60,073 nucleotides of DNA from Anaerolineales bacterium (GTDB lineage: Bacteria > Chloroflexota > Anaerolineae > Anaerolineales > RBG-16-64-43), in contig JAFGKK010000092.1 in NCBI GenBank assembly GCA_016928575.1, positions 1 through 60,073 of the forward strand. Reading direction: 5' to 3'. Position 1 is the first letter of the stretch; every line of letters starts with the position of its first letter. This document shows positions 30,144 to 39,211 of this stretch, in pieces. A model generated the notes under the pieces. It made no database searches. It saw only the letters and a program-made list of their open reading frames with translations, and had not been told where the DNA came from. The translations under genes were made by a program, and so were the position numbers.

Positions 30144-32924
30144 ATGACCGCAACGAAAAAGAAAAAATCCGCGACCGTCAAGCGAACGAAGAAAAAGGCT
30201 TCGGCCGCCGGAAAGTCGAAAAAATGGGTATATCTTTTCACCGAGGTCGCCCAGGCTGAAAAATACGCAAAAACCTGGGAGGGCGTTCGTGCCTTGCTGG
30301 GGGGCAAGGGCGCCGGCCTGGCGGATATGAGCCGCGGCGGCCTGCCGGTTCCGCCCGGATTCACCGTCACTACCGAAGCCTGCAACGCCTATCTGGCCGC
30401 CGGCGAGAAATTTCCCGCCGGGTTGTGGGATCAGGAAGCGGCCGCGATGCGCCAGGTGGAAAAGCAAACCGGGAAGAAATTCGGCGACCCGAAAAATCCG
30501 CTCCTGGTTTCCTGCCGCTCCGGCGCGAAATTCTCCATGCCCGGGATGATGGACACCGTGCTCAACATCGGCCTGAACGACGAAACCGCACAGGGGATGA
30601 TCGAACTCACGAAGAACGAGCGCTTCGTGTACGACGCCTACCGTCGGTTGGTGCAGATGTTCTCCTCGGTGGTGATGGGCGTTTCCAAGGACGATTTTGA
30701 AAAAGTCCTCGAATCCCACCGTCATCAGCGCAATGTGACCAACGACGCCGAACTTCCGGTGGAGGACCTCAAAAGTATCACCGCCGAGTTCAAGCGGATC
30801 GTGTCTCAAAAGACGGGCCGCGCGTTTCCGGACGATCCCATGGAACAGTTGAAACTCGCCACCGAAGCGGTGTTCAAATCCTGGAACGGGAAGCGCGCCG
30901 TGGACTACCGCAACGCGGCCAAGATCGCCCACGATCTTGGAACGGCGGTCAACATCGTCACCATGGTGTTCGGCAACATGGGCGAGGGCAGCGGCACCGG
31001 CGTGCTGACCACCCGCAACGTGTCCGACGGCTCGCAGGCGATCGAGGGCGATTTTCTGCTCAACGCCCAGGGCGAGGACGTCGTCTCCGGCACCCGGCAG
31101 ACGATGGAAATCGCCGAAATGAAGACCATCATGCCCAAGATGTACGCCGAGCTCGAAAAATACTGCAAACGGCTCGAGAAATACTACCGCGAGACGCAGG
31201 ACATCGAGTTCACCGTCGAGCGCGGCAAGCTGTGGATGCTGCAAACCCGCAACGCCAAACGGACCGCCCAGGCGGCGATCCGGATCGCCGTCGACATGGC
31301 CGAGGAAAAGCTGATCTCCAAGGAAGAGGCGGTCTGGCGGGTTCAGCCCGAGCACGTCGATTTCTACCTGCATCCCCAGTTTGACGCCGCAGAGAAGAAA
31401 TACGCCTCCTCGCGCGGGGACCAGATCGCCAAGGGATTAAACGTTTCCCCCGGCGCGGCCGTTGGCCAGATCACCTTCGACGCCGACACCGCCGAAAAGT
31501 GGGCCAAGGAGGAGAAGCGGGCCGTGATCATGGTCCGTCCCGAGACGACCCCCAACGACGTACACGGCATGCTGGCGGCCAAAGGGATCCTCACCAGCCG
31601 CGGCGGCCGCACCTCGCACGCGGCCTTGGTCGCACGGCAATTCGGAATCCCGGCGGTGGTGGGCGTGGCGGCGATGGACGTCGACGTCGAACGGCGCCAA
31701 TTCACCGTGGCCGGAAAGGTCTACCACGAAGGGGATTGGATCTCGCTTGACGGAACCACCGGAGAAATTTTCTCCGGAAAAATCAAGACCGCCGATCCGT
31801 CGTTCGACGATCCGTACCTGCTGAAACTGCTGTCCTGGTCCGATGACGTGCGCAAGCTGGGGATTTGGGCCAACGCGGATTATCCGCGGGACGCCCGCCG
31901 CGCCCGCAACTTCGGCGCCGAAGGCATCGGGCTTTGCCGCACCGAGCATATGTTCTTCGAAACCGAGCGCCTGCCCATCGTGCAGAAGATGATTCTGGCC
32001 AAGACGCCCGAAGCGAGGAAGGCGGAACTCGAGAAACTCCTTCCCTTCCAGCGCGGCGATTTCGACGGTTTGTTCCGCGCGATGGACGGCCTGCCGGTGA
32101 CCATCCGGCTAATCGATCCGCCGATGCACGAATTCCTGCCCTCGCAGACGGCCCTCCTGCAGGAAGTGATCGAATTGCGGCTGAAGGGGAACGAGACCGG
32201 CCAACTGCAGGAGAAGGAGAACCTGCTTTCCGCCGTGGAAGCCATGCACGAGACGAACCCGATGCTCGGCCTGCGCGGCGTGCGCCTGGGCATCCACATC
32301 CCCGAACTGACCCGCATGCAGGTGCGCGCCATCTTCGAGGCCGCCTGCCAATGCGCCAAACAGGGCATCGACGTCCATCCCAAGATCATGATCCCGTTGA
32401 CTTCGCACATCAATGAATTGAAGATCCAGCAGACGGCCCTGGAAGAAGAAGGCCGGATCGTCATGGAGGAGCAGGGCATCAAGATCGACTACCAGTTCGG
32501 GACGATGATCGAGATCCCGCGCGCCGCAATCACCGCCGGACAGATCGCAGAGATGGCGCAGTTCTTCTCCTTCGGCACCAACGACCTGACTCAGATGACC
32601 TTCGGCATCTCCCGCGACGACGCCGAAAAGGGCTTCCTGATCGAATACATCGAAAAGAAGATCCTGCCGGAAAATCCCTTTGCCTCGATCGACGAAGACG
32701 GAGTGGGAAAGTTGATGGACATGGCCGTGAAGGCCGGCCGCGCCACGCGCAAAACCCTCGAGGTAGGCATCTGCGGCGAGCACGGGGGTGACCCGAAATC
32801 GATCCACTTCTGCCACACCGTGGGGTTGGATTACGTGTCCTGTTCGCCCTTCCGGGTGCCGATCGCCCGGCTGGCGGCTGCACACGCCGCGGTGGAAAAG
32901 AAAATGGGCGAGAAGGAAAAATAA
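30144..32924 (+). CDS. ppdK: Pyruvate, phosphate dikinase
   Basis: A 926-aa PPDK interconverting pyruvate, ATP and Pi with PEP, AMP and PPi. It has an N-terminal ATP-grasp domain (LLGGKGAGLADMSRGGLPVPPGF, SCRSGAKFSMPGMMDTVLNIGL), a swivelling domain with catalytic H492 in GGRTSHAAL, and a C-terminal TIM-barrel with the acid/base C877 in GICGEHGGD. AAAGGAG precedes the ATG at 30144. The first 27 residues are an unusual Lys/Ala-rich extension before the normal start. It is monocistronic and ends at a strong terminator. Confidence 0.97.
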   Translation: MTATKKKKSATVKRTKKKASAAGKSKKWVYLFTEVAQAEKYAKTWEGVRALLGGKGAGLADMSRGGLPVPPGFTVTTEACNAYLAAGEKFPAGLWDQEAAAMRQVEKQTGKKFGDPKNPLLVSCRSGAKFSMPGMMDTVLNIGLNDETAQGMIELTKNERFVYDAYRRLVQMFSSVVMGVSKDDFEKVLESHRHQRNVTNDAELPVEDLKSITAEFKRIVSQKTGRAFPDDPMEQLKLATEAVFKSWNGKRAVDYRNAAKIAHDLGTAVNIVTMVFGNMGEGSGTGVLTTRNVSDGSQAIEGDFLLNAQGEDVVSGTRQTMEIAEMKTIMPKMYAELEKYCKRLEKYYRETQDIEFTVERGKLWMLQTRNAKRTAQAAIRIAVDMAEEKLISKEEAVWRVQPEHVDFYLHPQFDAAEKKYASSRGDQIAKGLNVSPGAAVGQITFDADTAEKWAKEEKRAVIMVRPETTPNDVHGMLAAKGILTSRGGRTSHAALVARQFGIPAVVGVAAMDVDVERRQFTVAGKVYHEGDWISLDGTTGEIFSGKIKTADPSFDDPYLLKLLSWSDDVRKLGIWANADYPRDARRARNFGAEGIGLCRTEHMFFETERLPIVQKMILAKTPEARKAELEKLLPFQRGDFDGLFRAMDGLPVTIRLIDPPMHEFLPSQTALLQEVIELRLKGNETGQLQEKENLLSAVEAMHETNPMLGLRGVRLGIHIPELTRMQVRAIFEAACQCAKQGIDVHPKIMIPLTSHINELKIQQTALEEEGRIVMEEQGIKIDYQFGTMIEIPRAAITAGQIAEMAQFFSFGTNDLTQMTFGISRDDAEKGFLIEYIEKKILPENPFASIDEDGVGKLMDMAVKAGRATRKTLEVGICGEHGGDPKSIHFCHTVGLDYVSCSPFRVPIARLAAAHAAVEKKMGEKEK

Positions 32925-32933
32925 ACACCACCG

Positions 32934-32970
32934 AAAAAAAGCTGCAGCCTTGGCTGCAGCTTTTTTTTTT
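32934..32970. terminator. Bidirectional intrinsic terminator
   Basis: GCTGCAGC (32941-32948) and GCTGCAGC (32953-32960) form a GC-rich stem with a 4-nt loop. Ten T follow (32961-32970) and seven A precede it (32934-32940), so it can stop ppdK on the plus strand and the membrane-protein gene on the minus strand. Confidence 0.92.
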
Positions 32971-33171
32971 GCAGTGGCAGGATCTCCATATCCCGCAGCT
33001 TGCCAGATAGTCCTCGTGGATCGCTTTTCCGGGGGGGGAAAATTATCCTTTGGCGTTGCGATTCAACGCTTCCTTGTGCGAGGCTGGGGCGGGATCCGGA
33101 CACCGCGCGGCGGTTCGTGGTTCGGGCTGGTGACGCAGGGAAACCCGCCAGTCACCCATCCCTGGGTCGAT

Positions 33172-33759
33172 TTACCTGTTCATTGCTGAATATCCCGCCA
33201 ATCCGAGGCAGAGTAATACAAGGACGACATACGGGAAAAAGAGCGAACTTGGTCCGGAGATTGCGGCGATAATGAGGAAAATCACGCCCAAGACGGACAG
33301 GAACAGACATGCTCCCAAGGCGGCAGTTTTTAAGATACCGAGAATTTTCCTTGTGGCGCCTTCGTCAAATTCGGTTTTTCCGAGGGAGAAAACACCCGCT
33401 GCAAAAAGGCCGACGGAAATCCAGGCGTAAAAAAGAAGAAGATTCCCCGGAGGAAACACTGGGCCGGTGGCCATTTCAGGATTCCAATAGAGAAGGATTT
33501 CCAACGCAACGAGTGCGCAGGTTGCAGCGATCATCCACAGAAGGCCGACGCAAACGGCGAACCATTCAAGGATATTCCGGACCGCAAAGTTAAGCCCCGA
33601 CCACCACGCGGAGATCGCGGAGAACAACCAAAACCGGGAAGGCGCGGCTTCGGGGAAAAGCCGGCGGACGATGGAGCGTAGAAGGGGAAGGATCAGCAGA
33701 AGGAAAAAACCAAACCAAAAGAGGAGGGAAGAGGCGGAACCGCCGAACTGGACATTCAT
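33172..33759 (-). CDS. Small polytopic membrane protein, unknown
   Basis: A 195-aa membrane protein from the ATG at 33759, with about five hydrophobic segments (residues about 10-28, 60-85, 100-125, 140-160 and 165-190). No catalytic motif or family is recognised. Start 33759 follows AAAGG (spaced 12 nt); the frame stays open to 33828, but that would overlap the end of the HNH gene. It follows the HNH gene on the same strand by 41 bp and ends facing ppdK. Confidence 0.6.
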   Translation of the reverse strand: MNVQFGGSASSLLFWFGFFLLLILPLLRSIVRRLFPEAAPSRFWLFSAISAWWSGLNFAVRNILEWFAVCVGLLWMIAATCALVALEILLYWNPEMATGPVFPPGNLLLFYAWISVGLFAAGVFSLGKTEFDEGATRKILGILKTAALGACLFLSVLGVIFLIIAAISGPSSLFFPYVVLVLLCLGLAGYSAMNR

Positions 33760-33800
33760 TGTTGCACCGCTACCTTTGCTGAGGAAGTACGCGGCTGGAT

Positions 33801-34304
33801 TTACCAACCTTCCAGATACGTCCGCCATTCCTCATAATCCGTCAGATAGTGCTCGAACAGGTACAGCGCCGTGCAGGGCGGTTCTTTCGGGATCCGCCGC
33901 AGGCTCATGTGGGCCTCCGACAGCAGTCGGCCGCCCTTCCTGCGGTTGCATGCCGGGCAGGCTGCGACGAGGTTGTTCCAGGCATGCGTGCCGCCCCGGT
34001 AGCGGGGAATGACATGGTCCACCGTCAGGTGCGGGGTTTGGCGTCCGCAGTATTGACAGGTGTATCCGTCCCGACGGAAAACCTCGCGCTTGGACAGGTG
34101 CGGAAACGGGCGGGGAGGATGGATCATCTTTTGCAGTTGGATGATCGAAGGGCTGGGATAGGAAAGCCGTACGGTGCGGATGCAGCCGCGCCCGTTCGCC
34201 ACCAGCCGGGCTTTTCCGCCGATGATTAAATGCAGGGCCCTCCGCGTGTCGCACACGTGGATCGGTTCATAATTGGCATTCAATACCAGAACCGGCTTCT
34301 TCAT
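33801..34304 (-). CDS. HNH endonuclease family protein
   Basis: A 167-aa protein with the zinc-bound HNH nuclease fold common in free-standing bacterial members: CQYCGR, then TVDHVIPRYRGG (the first metal/catalytic histidine in VDH), NLVAACPACNRRKGGR as second CxxC with N and K. The N-terminal VLVLNANYEPIHVCDTRRALHLIIGGKARLV is typical of this stand-alone subfamily. The cellular role of the subfamily is not known. The ATG at 34304 is where homology starts; the longer frame upstream has no family character. Confidence 0.92.
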   Translation of the reverse strand: MKKPVLVLNANYEPIHVCDTRRALHLIIGGKARLVANGRGCIRTVRLSYPSPSIIQLQKMIHPPRPFPHLSKREVFRRDGYTCQYCGRQTPHLTVDHVIPRYRGGTHAWNNLVAACPACNRRKGGRLLSEAHMSLRRIPKEPPCTALYLFEHYLTDYEEWRTYLEGW

Positions 34305-34465
34305 CGGTCGTACCTGCGTTTTTTCCGTCGAAGCGGAGTATGTAATTCTCCCAATCGAACGGCGATGATTTGGGCGGGAGTATAGCACCATCCACCTGGC
34401 ACGCAAGTTTCCCGGCGGGTCCGGCGCGAAGGCCGCGCGGTCTCCGACGAACCGTTGCGCAGGGT

Positions 34466-35479
34466 TTACTTGGGCAGGGAGCTGCGCAGCGAAATCAAAC
34501 GCGCCGCCGCCAATTGCGGATTTCTCCGCAAAGCATACAGGGCGCCGTAGCCTTCCGCGGCCAGCGAGGCGGAGATGCATCCAGTCAGGGTGGATTCCAA
34601 AACGTCATAGGATTTGCACCATTCCGCCAGAAAGCCGCCGCAGAACGCGGCTCCGATCGCAAGCGGATTGACGATCTCCGCGGGATAGAACGGCACAAAA
34701 CGGCCCTTGCGGGCTTCCGCATCGAAAACACGGATTCCCTGGTTTCCCCTTTGCAGGAGGATGATTTTCGGACCCCAATCCGAAAGGATTTCGGAGATTT
34801 CATTCTCGCCCGGAGGAGGATCGCCGGTGAAAGCCCGGATCGGTTCCTCGCGGGAGAAGAAAATATCCGTACCGTGCAGGATTTCCCGCACCTGCCTGCG
34901 ATAGGAGGGAAGCAGCAACCCGTCCGGAGGCGCAAGCAGGATCGTTCCGACCCCGCTTTGCCTAAGCGCAACGGAAAGGGTAATCAGGCTTTGATAATGA
35001 CAGGAGATGATGCAGGCCGCACGGGCCGAACGATACGACGGAGGGATATCGTCGCGGCGAAGCGCGTTTTCCGGAAACGCCTGCGGGTTGTGTTCCGGCA
35101 GGGAAACTGGCGAGTAGTGCAGCAATTCCCGCGGGCATGCAAGGTTATGCTTGGCATAAAACTTCGCCGGATCCCAATCGATCCGCTTTTCCGGCGTCTC
35201 AAAATAATGAAAGGCGTTGTCGGAGGCGCACTCGGGGAGCACGCGGATGCCGGAGCCGTTCAACCCGGCCCGGGAGACCTCCTCCGCGGCTTCACCGCCG
35301 AGGTCCGGGCCGACGCGGGAAACGATCCCGACCCGTTCCGCGGTCCAAGGCTTGGCTCCGGCGGCGGCATACAGCGCCGGACCGCCAAGCAAACGTGAAT
35401 GCGCCTTCCCGTTCCACGTGAGAAAAAACTCCCTGCGGACCGGACCGGCGAAGAGGAAGGATGGAATATCGGAAGTCAT
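34466..35479 (-). CDS. PfkB-fold sugar-kinase-like protein lacking catalytic Asp
   Basis: A 337-aa ribokinase/PfkB-fold protein, with GGPALYAAAGA near residue 32 and GIVSRVGPDLGGE as in PfkB motif 1. The second PfkB motif (normally DTTGAGDAF) reads NPLAIGAAF (271-279), so the catalytic Asp is Ala277 and the anion-hole glycines are partly lost. It is probably a non-catalytic, ligand-binding member. The start is uncertain: ATG 35479 begins the fold, while ATG 35542 or the frame opening at 35608 adds low-complexity residues. It is divergent from the response regulator at 35644. Confidence 0.75.
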   Translation of the reverse strand: MTSDIPSFLFAGPVRREFFLTWNGKAHSRLLGGPALYAAAGAKPWTAERVGIVSRVGPDLGGEAAEEVSRAGLNGSGIRVLPECASDNAFHYFETPEKRIDWDPAKFYAKHNLACPRELLHYSPVSLPEHNPQAFPENALRRDDIPPSYRSARAACIISCHYQSLITLSVALRQSGVGTILLAPPDGLLLPSYRRQVREILHGTDIFFSREEPIRAFTGDPPPGENEISEILSDWGPKIILLQRGNQGIRVFDAEARKGRFVPFYPAEIVNPLAIGAAFCGGFLAEWCKSYDVLESTLTGCISASLAAEGYGALYALRRNPQLAAARLISLRSSLPK

Positions 35480-35629
35480 GGCCGCGGCCGTACGGCGATC
35501 CGATGCGGAAGCCGCCGGCGCCGTTCCGCTGCTTGCGCCCATCTCCCCATCGGAGATATAATGAACCCGGGTTTTCGTTTTCTCCGACACGCGAACGACA
35601 AACGGCAAGTTCGTTTCACTCCGGCAAGA

Positions 35630-35635
35630 TATACC
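35630..35635 (+). promoter_or_regulatory. -10 box, near-leaderless promoter
   Basis: TATACC lies 8 nt before the ATG at 35644, placing the transcript start about 2 nt upstream. No Shine-Dalgarno is present before this ATG, which supports a leaderless or near-leaderless start. Confidence 0.45.
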
Positions 35636-35643
35636 ATAAACCT

Positions 35644-36321
35644 ATGACGCCCGCCAAGGTTCTTTTGATCGAATCCGACCGCACAACCGTCCCTTCGCAC
35701 AGTTCGGCGTTGCTGAAACGGGGATTCGCCTTGTTCGTGGAGAACTCGCCGCGAAAAGCGGCGGACCGGGTGCGCGCGGCGAAACCCGACGTTATCGTTC
35801 TGGATGCCATTTCCCTCAGGACCTCCGGGATCCGGCTTTGCCGGCATCTGCGCAAGGAGGTCGAGGATTGCCCGATTGTCCTGATCACGCGCGCCATTCT
35901 CTCCAATCCGGAGGAAATCGGCGCCCAGGCGGTGTTGGTGCCGCCGTTCACCCCGCGAAAATTGTTGAATGCCGTTCAGCGCCAACTGCCCAGCGACGAA
36001 GAAAGCTCGATCCAGGCCGGGCCCATCCGGATCAATACCAAACAGCGGAAGATCTCCTGCGGCGGCAGGGAGGATCAGGTCACTCCCAAGGAGGCCCAAC
36101 TGCTGGAAGTTTTTCTCCGCCATCCCGGGACTCTGTTGACCCGGAAATTCCTGATCAAGACCGTGTGGGATACGGACTACACGGGGGACACCCGCACGCT
36201 GGACGTGCATATCTCTTGGCTGCGGCAGATCCTCGAACCGGATCCTTCCTCGCCAAGATACTTAAAAACTGTGCGCGGTCAGGGGTATCGGCTGGATATA
36301 CCTGAAACGACGAAAAAGTGA
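35644..36321 (+). CDS. OmpR-type response regulator with atypical receiver
   Basis: A 225-aa two-domain regulator. The receiver (about 1-115) keeps the acidic pair (E10, D12), a phosphoacceptor-like D54 (IVLDAIS) and T82, but the conserved Lys of the KPF motif is replaced (VPPF, P100-P101). The C-terminal winged helix (about 125-220: LTRKFLIKTVWDTDYTGDTRTLDVHISWLRQ, then YLKTVRGQGYRL) is intact and should bind DNA. No histidine kinase is in the window. Loss of the Lys suggests phosphorylation-independent or altered signalling. It is divergent from the PfkB-fold gene; the 3' end runs into a long gene-free interval. Confidence 0.9.
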   Translation: MTPAKVLLIESDRTTVPSHSSALLKRGFALFVENSPRKAADRVRAAKPDVIVLDAISLRTSGIRLCRHLRKEVEDCPIVLITRAILSNPEEIGAQAVLVPPFTPRKLLNAVQRQLPSDEESSIQAGPIRINTKQRKISCGGREDQVTPKEAQLLEVFLRHPGTLLTRKFLIKTVWDTDYTGDTRTLDVHISWLRQILEPDPSSPRYLKTVRGQGYRLDIPETTKK

Positions 36322-36760
36322 ATTGTCTGAACGGCTGGGAAACCTTCTATCATTTCCCCCTCATCCCATATTCCCGCAACTGTCCCTCGCATCGCTCGTG
36401 AGGAGTGTTTCAAGGTAAAAAACCACCGGCCCGTTTCTGCAGATTATTGGTTTCGAATGCTGACTCCTCTGCAATAACATAAAGACCAACCACAGCGACG
36501 CCAAGTCCGCAAAGAATTGTTGGGAAATACTTGGCGTTCTTCGCGTCTTTGCGGTGAGAAACGGCGTTTTGCAGTGTTTAATTCTTTTTTGCCGTTTTTA
36601 GGGGTCTGGGGAGCCGGTCACGATGAAAATCCGGGAACGACGGCCAACCCCGTCCCGAAGCGTCTGGACCGAGTACGGCGAGACAAATTGCGCGGCCGGG
36701 CGGTTTTGACCGGGGGTTCATCCGGATAAAGCGCATGGCAACCCGGTATCTGGGTCGGTG
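36322..36760. other. Intergenic region with inverted repeat
   Basis: 439 bp without a credible gene. It contains the imperfect inverted element at 36489-36556 and A/T-rich runs (36575-36600). It separates the convergent response regulator and argS; no clean intrinsic terminator was found for either. Confidence 0.45.
36489..36556. repeat. Inverted repeat of the CGCAAAGACGC type
   Basis: Left arm CCACAGCGACGCCAAGTCCG (36490-36509) with GCAAAGAA; right arm TTGGCGTTCTTCGCGTCTTT (36531-36550) with GCGGTG. GCCAAG/CTTGGC pair directly and the outer parts pair imperfectly. Related strings (CGCAAAGACGC, CTTTGCGTC) are common as dispersed repeats in many bacterial genomes. Confidence 0.5.
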
Positions 36761-38572
36761 CTACATTGTCTGCGGGGACCGGATCCCCAACAGCCTCAGG
36801 CTGTTGGCCAGAGTCTGCCGCGCGGCGGCCACTATGGCCAACCGGATTCTGCGAATCCCGGGTTCGGCCTGCGTCACCGGGCATTCGCGGTAAAACTCGC
36901 TGAAGGCTTTGGCCAGGGCATACGCATAGTTGGCCATGTACAGCGGCTTGTATTCCTCCGCCGCCCGTTCGACTTCCTCCCCGAACCGGGAAATCCAATC
37001 GACCAAAGTGACTTCCGCCGGATGCAAATCATACGCGGGGCGGGAGGGCTGCGGCGGGTCTCCCGCCTTCTCGAGAATGCTCGTGGCGCGAACGTGCGCG
37101 TATTGGATGTAGGGCGCCGCCTGTCCGTCGAAACTCAGCACGGAATCCCAGGAAAAGACGATTTGTTTGGTGTTGTCCACCGAGAGCATGGCGTACTTCA
37201 TCGCTCCGAGACCCACCTGCCAGGCCGTTTCTTCGCGCGCCTGGCCTGTCAACTCGGGATTCTTCTCGGCGATGATCTCCCGCACCCGCCGACGCGCTTC
37301 CTCGGCGACGTCGAGGTAATACACGATGTTTCCCTTGCGGGACGACATCGTGCCCTCCGGCAAAGTGACGATCTCGTATGCCAGATGGTGGCATTTCGAG
37401 GCTTGGGGGAACCCCCACAGTTCGAGGATTTTAAACGCCTGACGGAAATGCAGGCTTTGGCGGACGTCGACGACGTAGATCGAACGGTCGACGCGGTACT
37501 GTTCGAACTTGATTTTCGCCAGCGCCAGGTCCTTGGTAAGGTAAAGGCTGGTCCCGTCCGAGCGGAGGATGACGGCGACGCGGTAGGTTTCCTTTTTTAA
37601 ACCGAGTTTCTCATCGATGCGAACGATCACCGGACCGCCCGTAGGACGTTCGTCCTCGGCGATGCCCCGGGCGATCAGCTCTTCGACGATCGCCTTGCCC
37701 AACTCGTCGGCTTGGCTTTCGTAAAAGAAGACGTCGATCGGCGTATCCAGCTGCTTCAGCACGGCATCCAATTCGTCCAGGCTCCACCGGCGCGTGCGCT
37801 CCCACAGCTCGCGGGTTTGCTTGTCGCCCGAATCCCACAGGCGGTACAAATCCCGCACCTCGGTTTCATACCCCTCGCGCACCGCTTTTTGCGCATCGGT
37901 TTCGCCGGGTTTCGGTTCCAGCAGGGTGCTGGCTTCGGTGTAGATCTGTCCCAGCCACCGTCCGCGCTCCAGGGCGCCGGGAGGCTCTTCGCCCATGTGG
38001 AATTTGCGGTAGCCCCACATGCATTTCACTACGCCCAAACCGATATCGCCGGGATAACCTGCCCGGATGGTCTTATAGCCCGCGAACTCCGTGAGGCGGG
38101 CCAGGGATTCGCCCAGGACGGCGTTTCGGAAATGTCCGATGTGAAACGAGTGGTGGGTGTTGGGATTGGCATGCTCGACCATAACCGTTTCGGATTTGGG
38201 GCTTCCCCGGCCGTAGTCATCCCCCAAGGACAGCACCGTTTCCAGCACCTTTTCGACGTACGGTTTGGTCTCGAAGAGCAGGTTGAGATACCCGCGAACC
38301 GCCTCGATGCGGCAAAACTCCGCCGGCAGAACGATTTCCGCGGCGATCCGGGCGGCCAAATCCTGGGCTTGTTGGGGTATGGGCAGGGCGTTCCGCCCGG
38401 TCCGGGCCAGGAAGGCCGCGGCCTTGATGCAGGCGGAGGTGCCCAACCCCCAATGGTCGACAAGCGGGATGGGGGACCATTCGATTTCGAGTGTTTGGGG
38501 AACGCCGCGGCGGGCCAATTCGGCCTGGATCTGCCTGCTGACGGCGTTTATCTCTGCGGAATAGAATGTCAT
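36761..38572 (-). CDS. argS: Arginyl-tRNA synthetase
   Basis: A 603-aa class I synthetase. It has an N-terminal additional domain (about 1-115), the ATP-binding HIGH in SFHIGHFRN, the MSSRKGN form of the KMSKS loop, the NTKQIVFSWDSVLSFDG block and a C-terminal DALR anticodon-binding domain ending in LGIRSPQTM. It charges tRNA-Arg. The length is normal. Shine-Dalgarno is poor at the ATG. It lies on the minus strand downstream of rpsT, with an intrinsic terminator between them, so it is probably transcribed separately. Confidence 0.97.
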   Translation of the reverse strand: MTFYSAEINAVSRQIQAELARRGVPQTLEIEWSPIPLVDHWGLGTSACIKAAAFLARTGRNALPIPQQAQDLAARIAAEIVLPAEFCRIEAVRGYLNLLFETKPYVEKVLETVLSLGDDYGRGSPKSETVMVEHANPNTHHSFHIGHFRNAVLGESLARLTEFAGYKTIRAGYPGDIGLGVVKCMWGYRKFHMGEEPPGALERGRWLGQIYTEASTLLEPKPGETDAQKAVREGYETEVRDLYRLWDSGDKQTRELWERTRRWSLDELDAVLKQLDTPIDVFFYESQADELGKAIVEELIARGIAEDERPTGGPVIVRIDEKLGLKKETYRVAVILRSDGTSLYLTKDLALAKIKFEQYRVDRSIYVVDVRQSLHFRQAFKILELWGFPQASKCHHLAYEIVTLPEGTMSSRKGNIVYYLDVAEEARRRVREIIAEKNPELTGQAREETAWQVGLGAMKYAMLSVDNTKQIVFSWDSVLSFDGQAAPYIQYAHVRATSILEKAGDPPQPSRPAYDLHPAEVTLVDWISRFGEEVERAAEEYKPLYMANYAYALAKAFSEFYRECPVTQAEPGIRRIRLAIVAAARQTLANSLRLLGIRSPQTM

Positions 38573-38620
38573 GGCGAGGTATGCGAATCCGGCCGGACGG
38601 CGGAGTCGGGCGTCACGCGC

Positions 38621-38646
38621 AAAAGCCCCCTGAACAGGGGGCCGTT
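38621..38646 (-). terminator. Intrinsic terminator of rpsT
   Basis: On the minus strand GCCCCCTG and CAGGGGGC form an 8-bp stem with a very short loop (7 bp if the loop is 4 nt), followed by TTTT. It lies about 20 bp after the rpsT stop. Confidence 0.8.
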
Positions 38647-38665
38647 TAGTCAGTCTGCTTCGGCG

Positions 38666-38968
38666 TTATCCCTTTTTCTTCGCCGGCGGTTTAAGGGCGT
38701 TCAATTCCCGGAGCAATCTGCTCTTTCGGCGGGCGGCGTTGTTCTTGTGGATCACGCCCTTGGACGCCGCGCGGTCCAACTCGCGGATCGCGGTGCGGAT
38801 CGCGGCTTCTTTGGATTCCTTCCCGGCGGATTTCGCGGTTCCCACCGCGGAGCGCGTGCGGCTTCGAATAATTCTGTTCCGCACCCGTTTGCGTTCATTG
38901 CTTCGGATGCGTTTAATGGCGGAATGTAAATTTGCCAACCTGGCCTCCTGGAATCGAATGGAGGCCAT
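38666..38968 (-). CDS. rpsT: Small ribosomal subunit protein bS20
   Basis: A 100-aa basic protein with the bS20 pattern: NLHSAIKRIRSNERKRVRNRIIRSRTRSAV and the C-terminal DRAASKGVIHKNNAARRKSRL. It binds 16S rRNA in the body of the 30S subunit. GGAAGG lies 5 nt before the ATG at 38968. The N-terminus MASIRFQEARLANLHS is slightly longer than in E. coli. Monocistronic, with its own terminator. Confidence 0.95.
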   Translation of the reverse strand: MASIRFQEARLANLHSAIKRIRSNERKRVRNRIIRSRTRSAVGTAKSAGKESKEAAIRTAIRELDRAASKGVIHKNNAARRKSRLLRELNALKPPAKKKG

Positions 38969-39211
38969 TATACCCTTCCTGTTTCCGCGCTGTAAAGGTT
39001 CGGACGGATGAGGAGGGACGGTTCTTTTCGGCGGACGGTGCAATTGACACGGGCTTGCTTCCTGATTAAACTTTATCACCTCCCGGCGTTTGGTTATCGG
39101 ATCGACATCCCCCGGCGGCGCTCGGGCGGCCCCGGAACGCTTCTTTGCGGAAACGAGGCGCCGGATTGCGTGTTATTACTCATACATCTTTACAGCGGGA
39201 GAACTTCAATC

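Noticed and set aside
38573-38665. rpsT and argS as one operon
   Set aside because: A good intrinsic terminator (38621-38646) lies between them.
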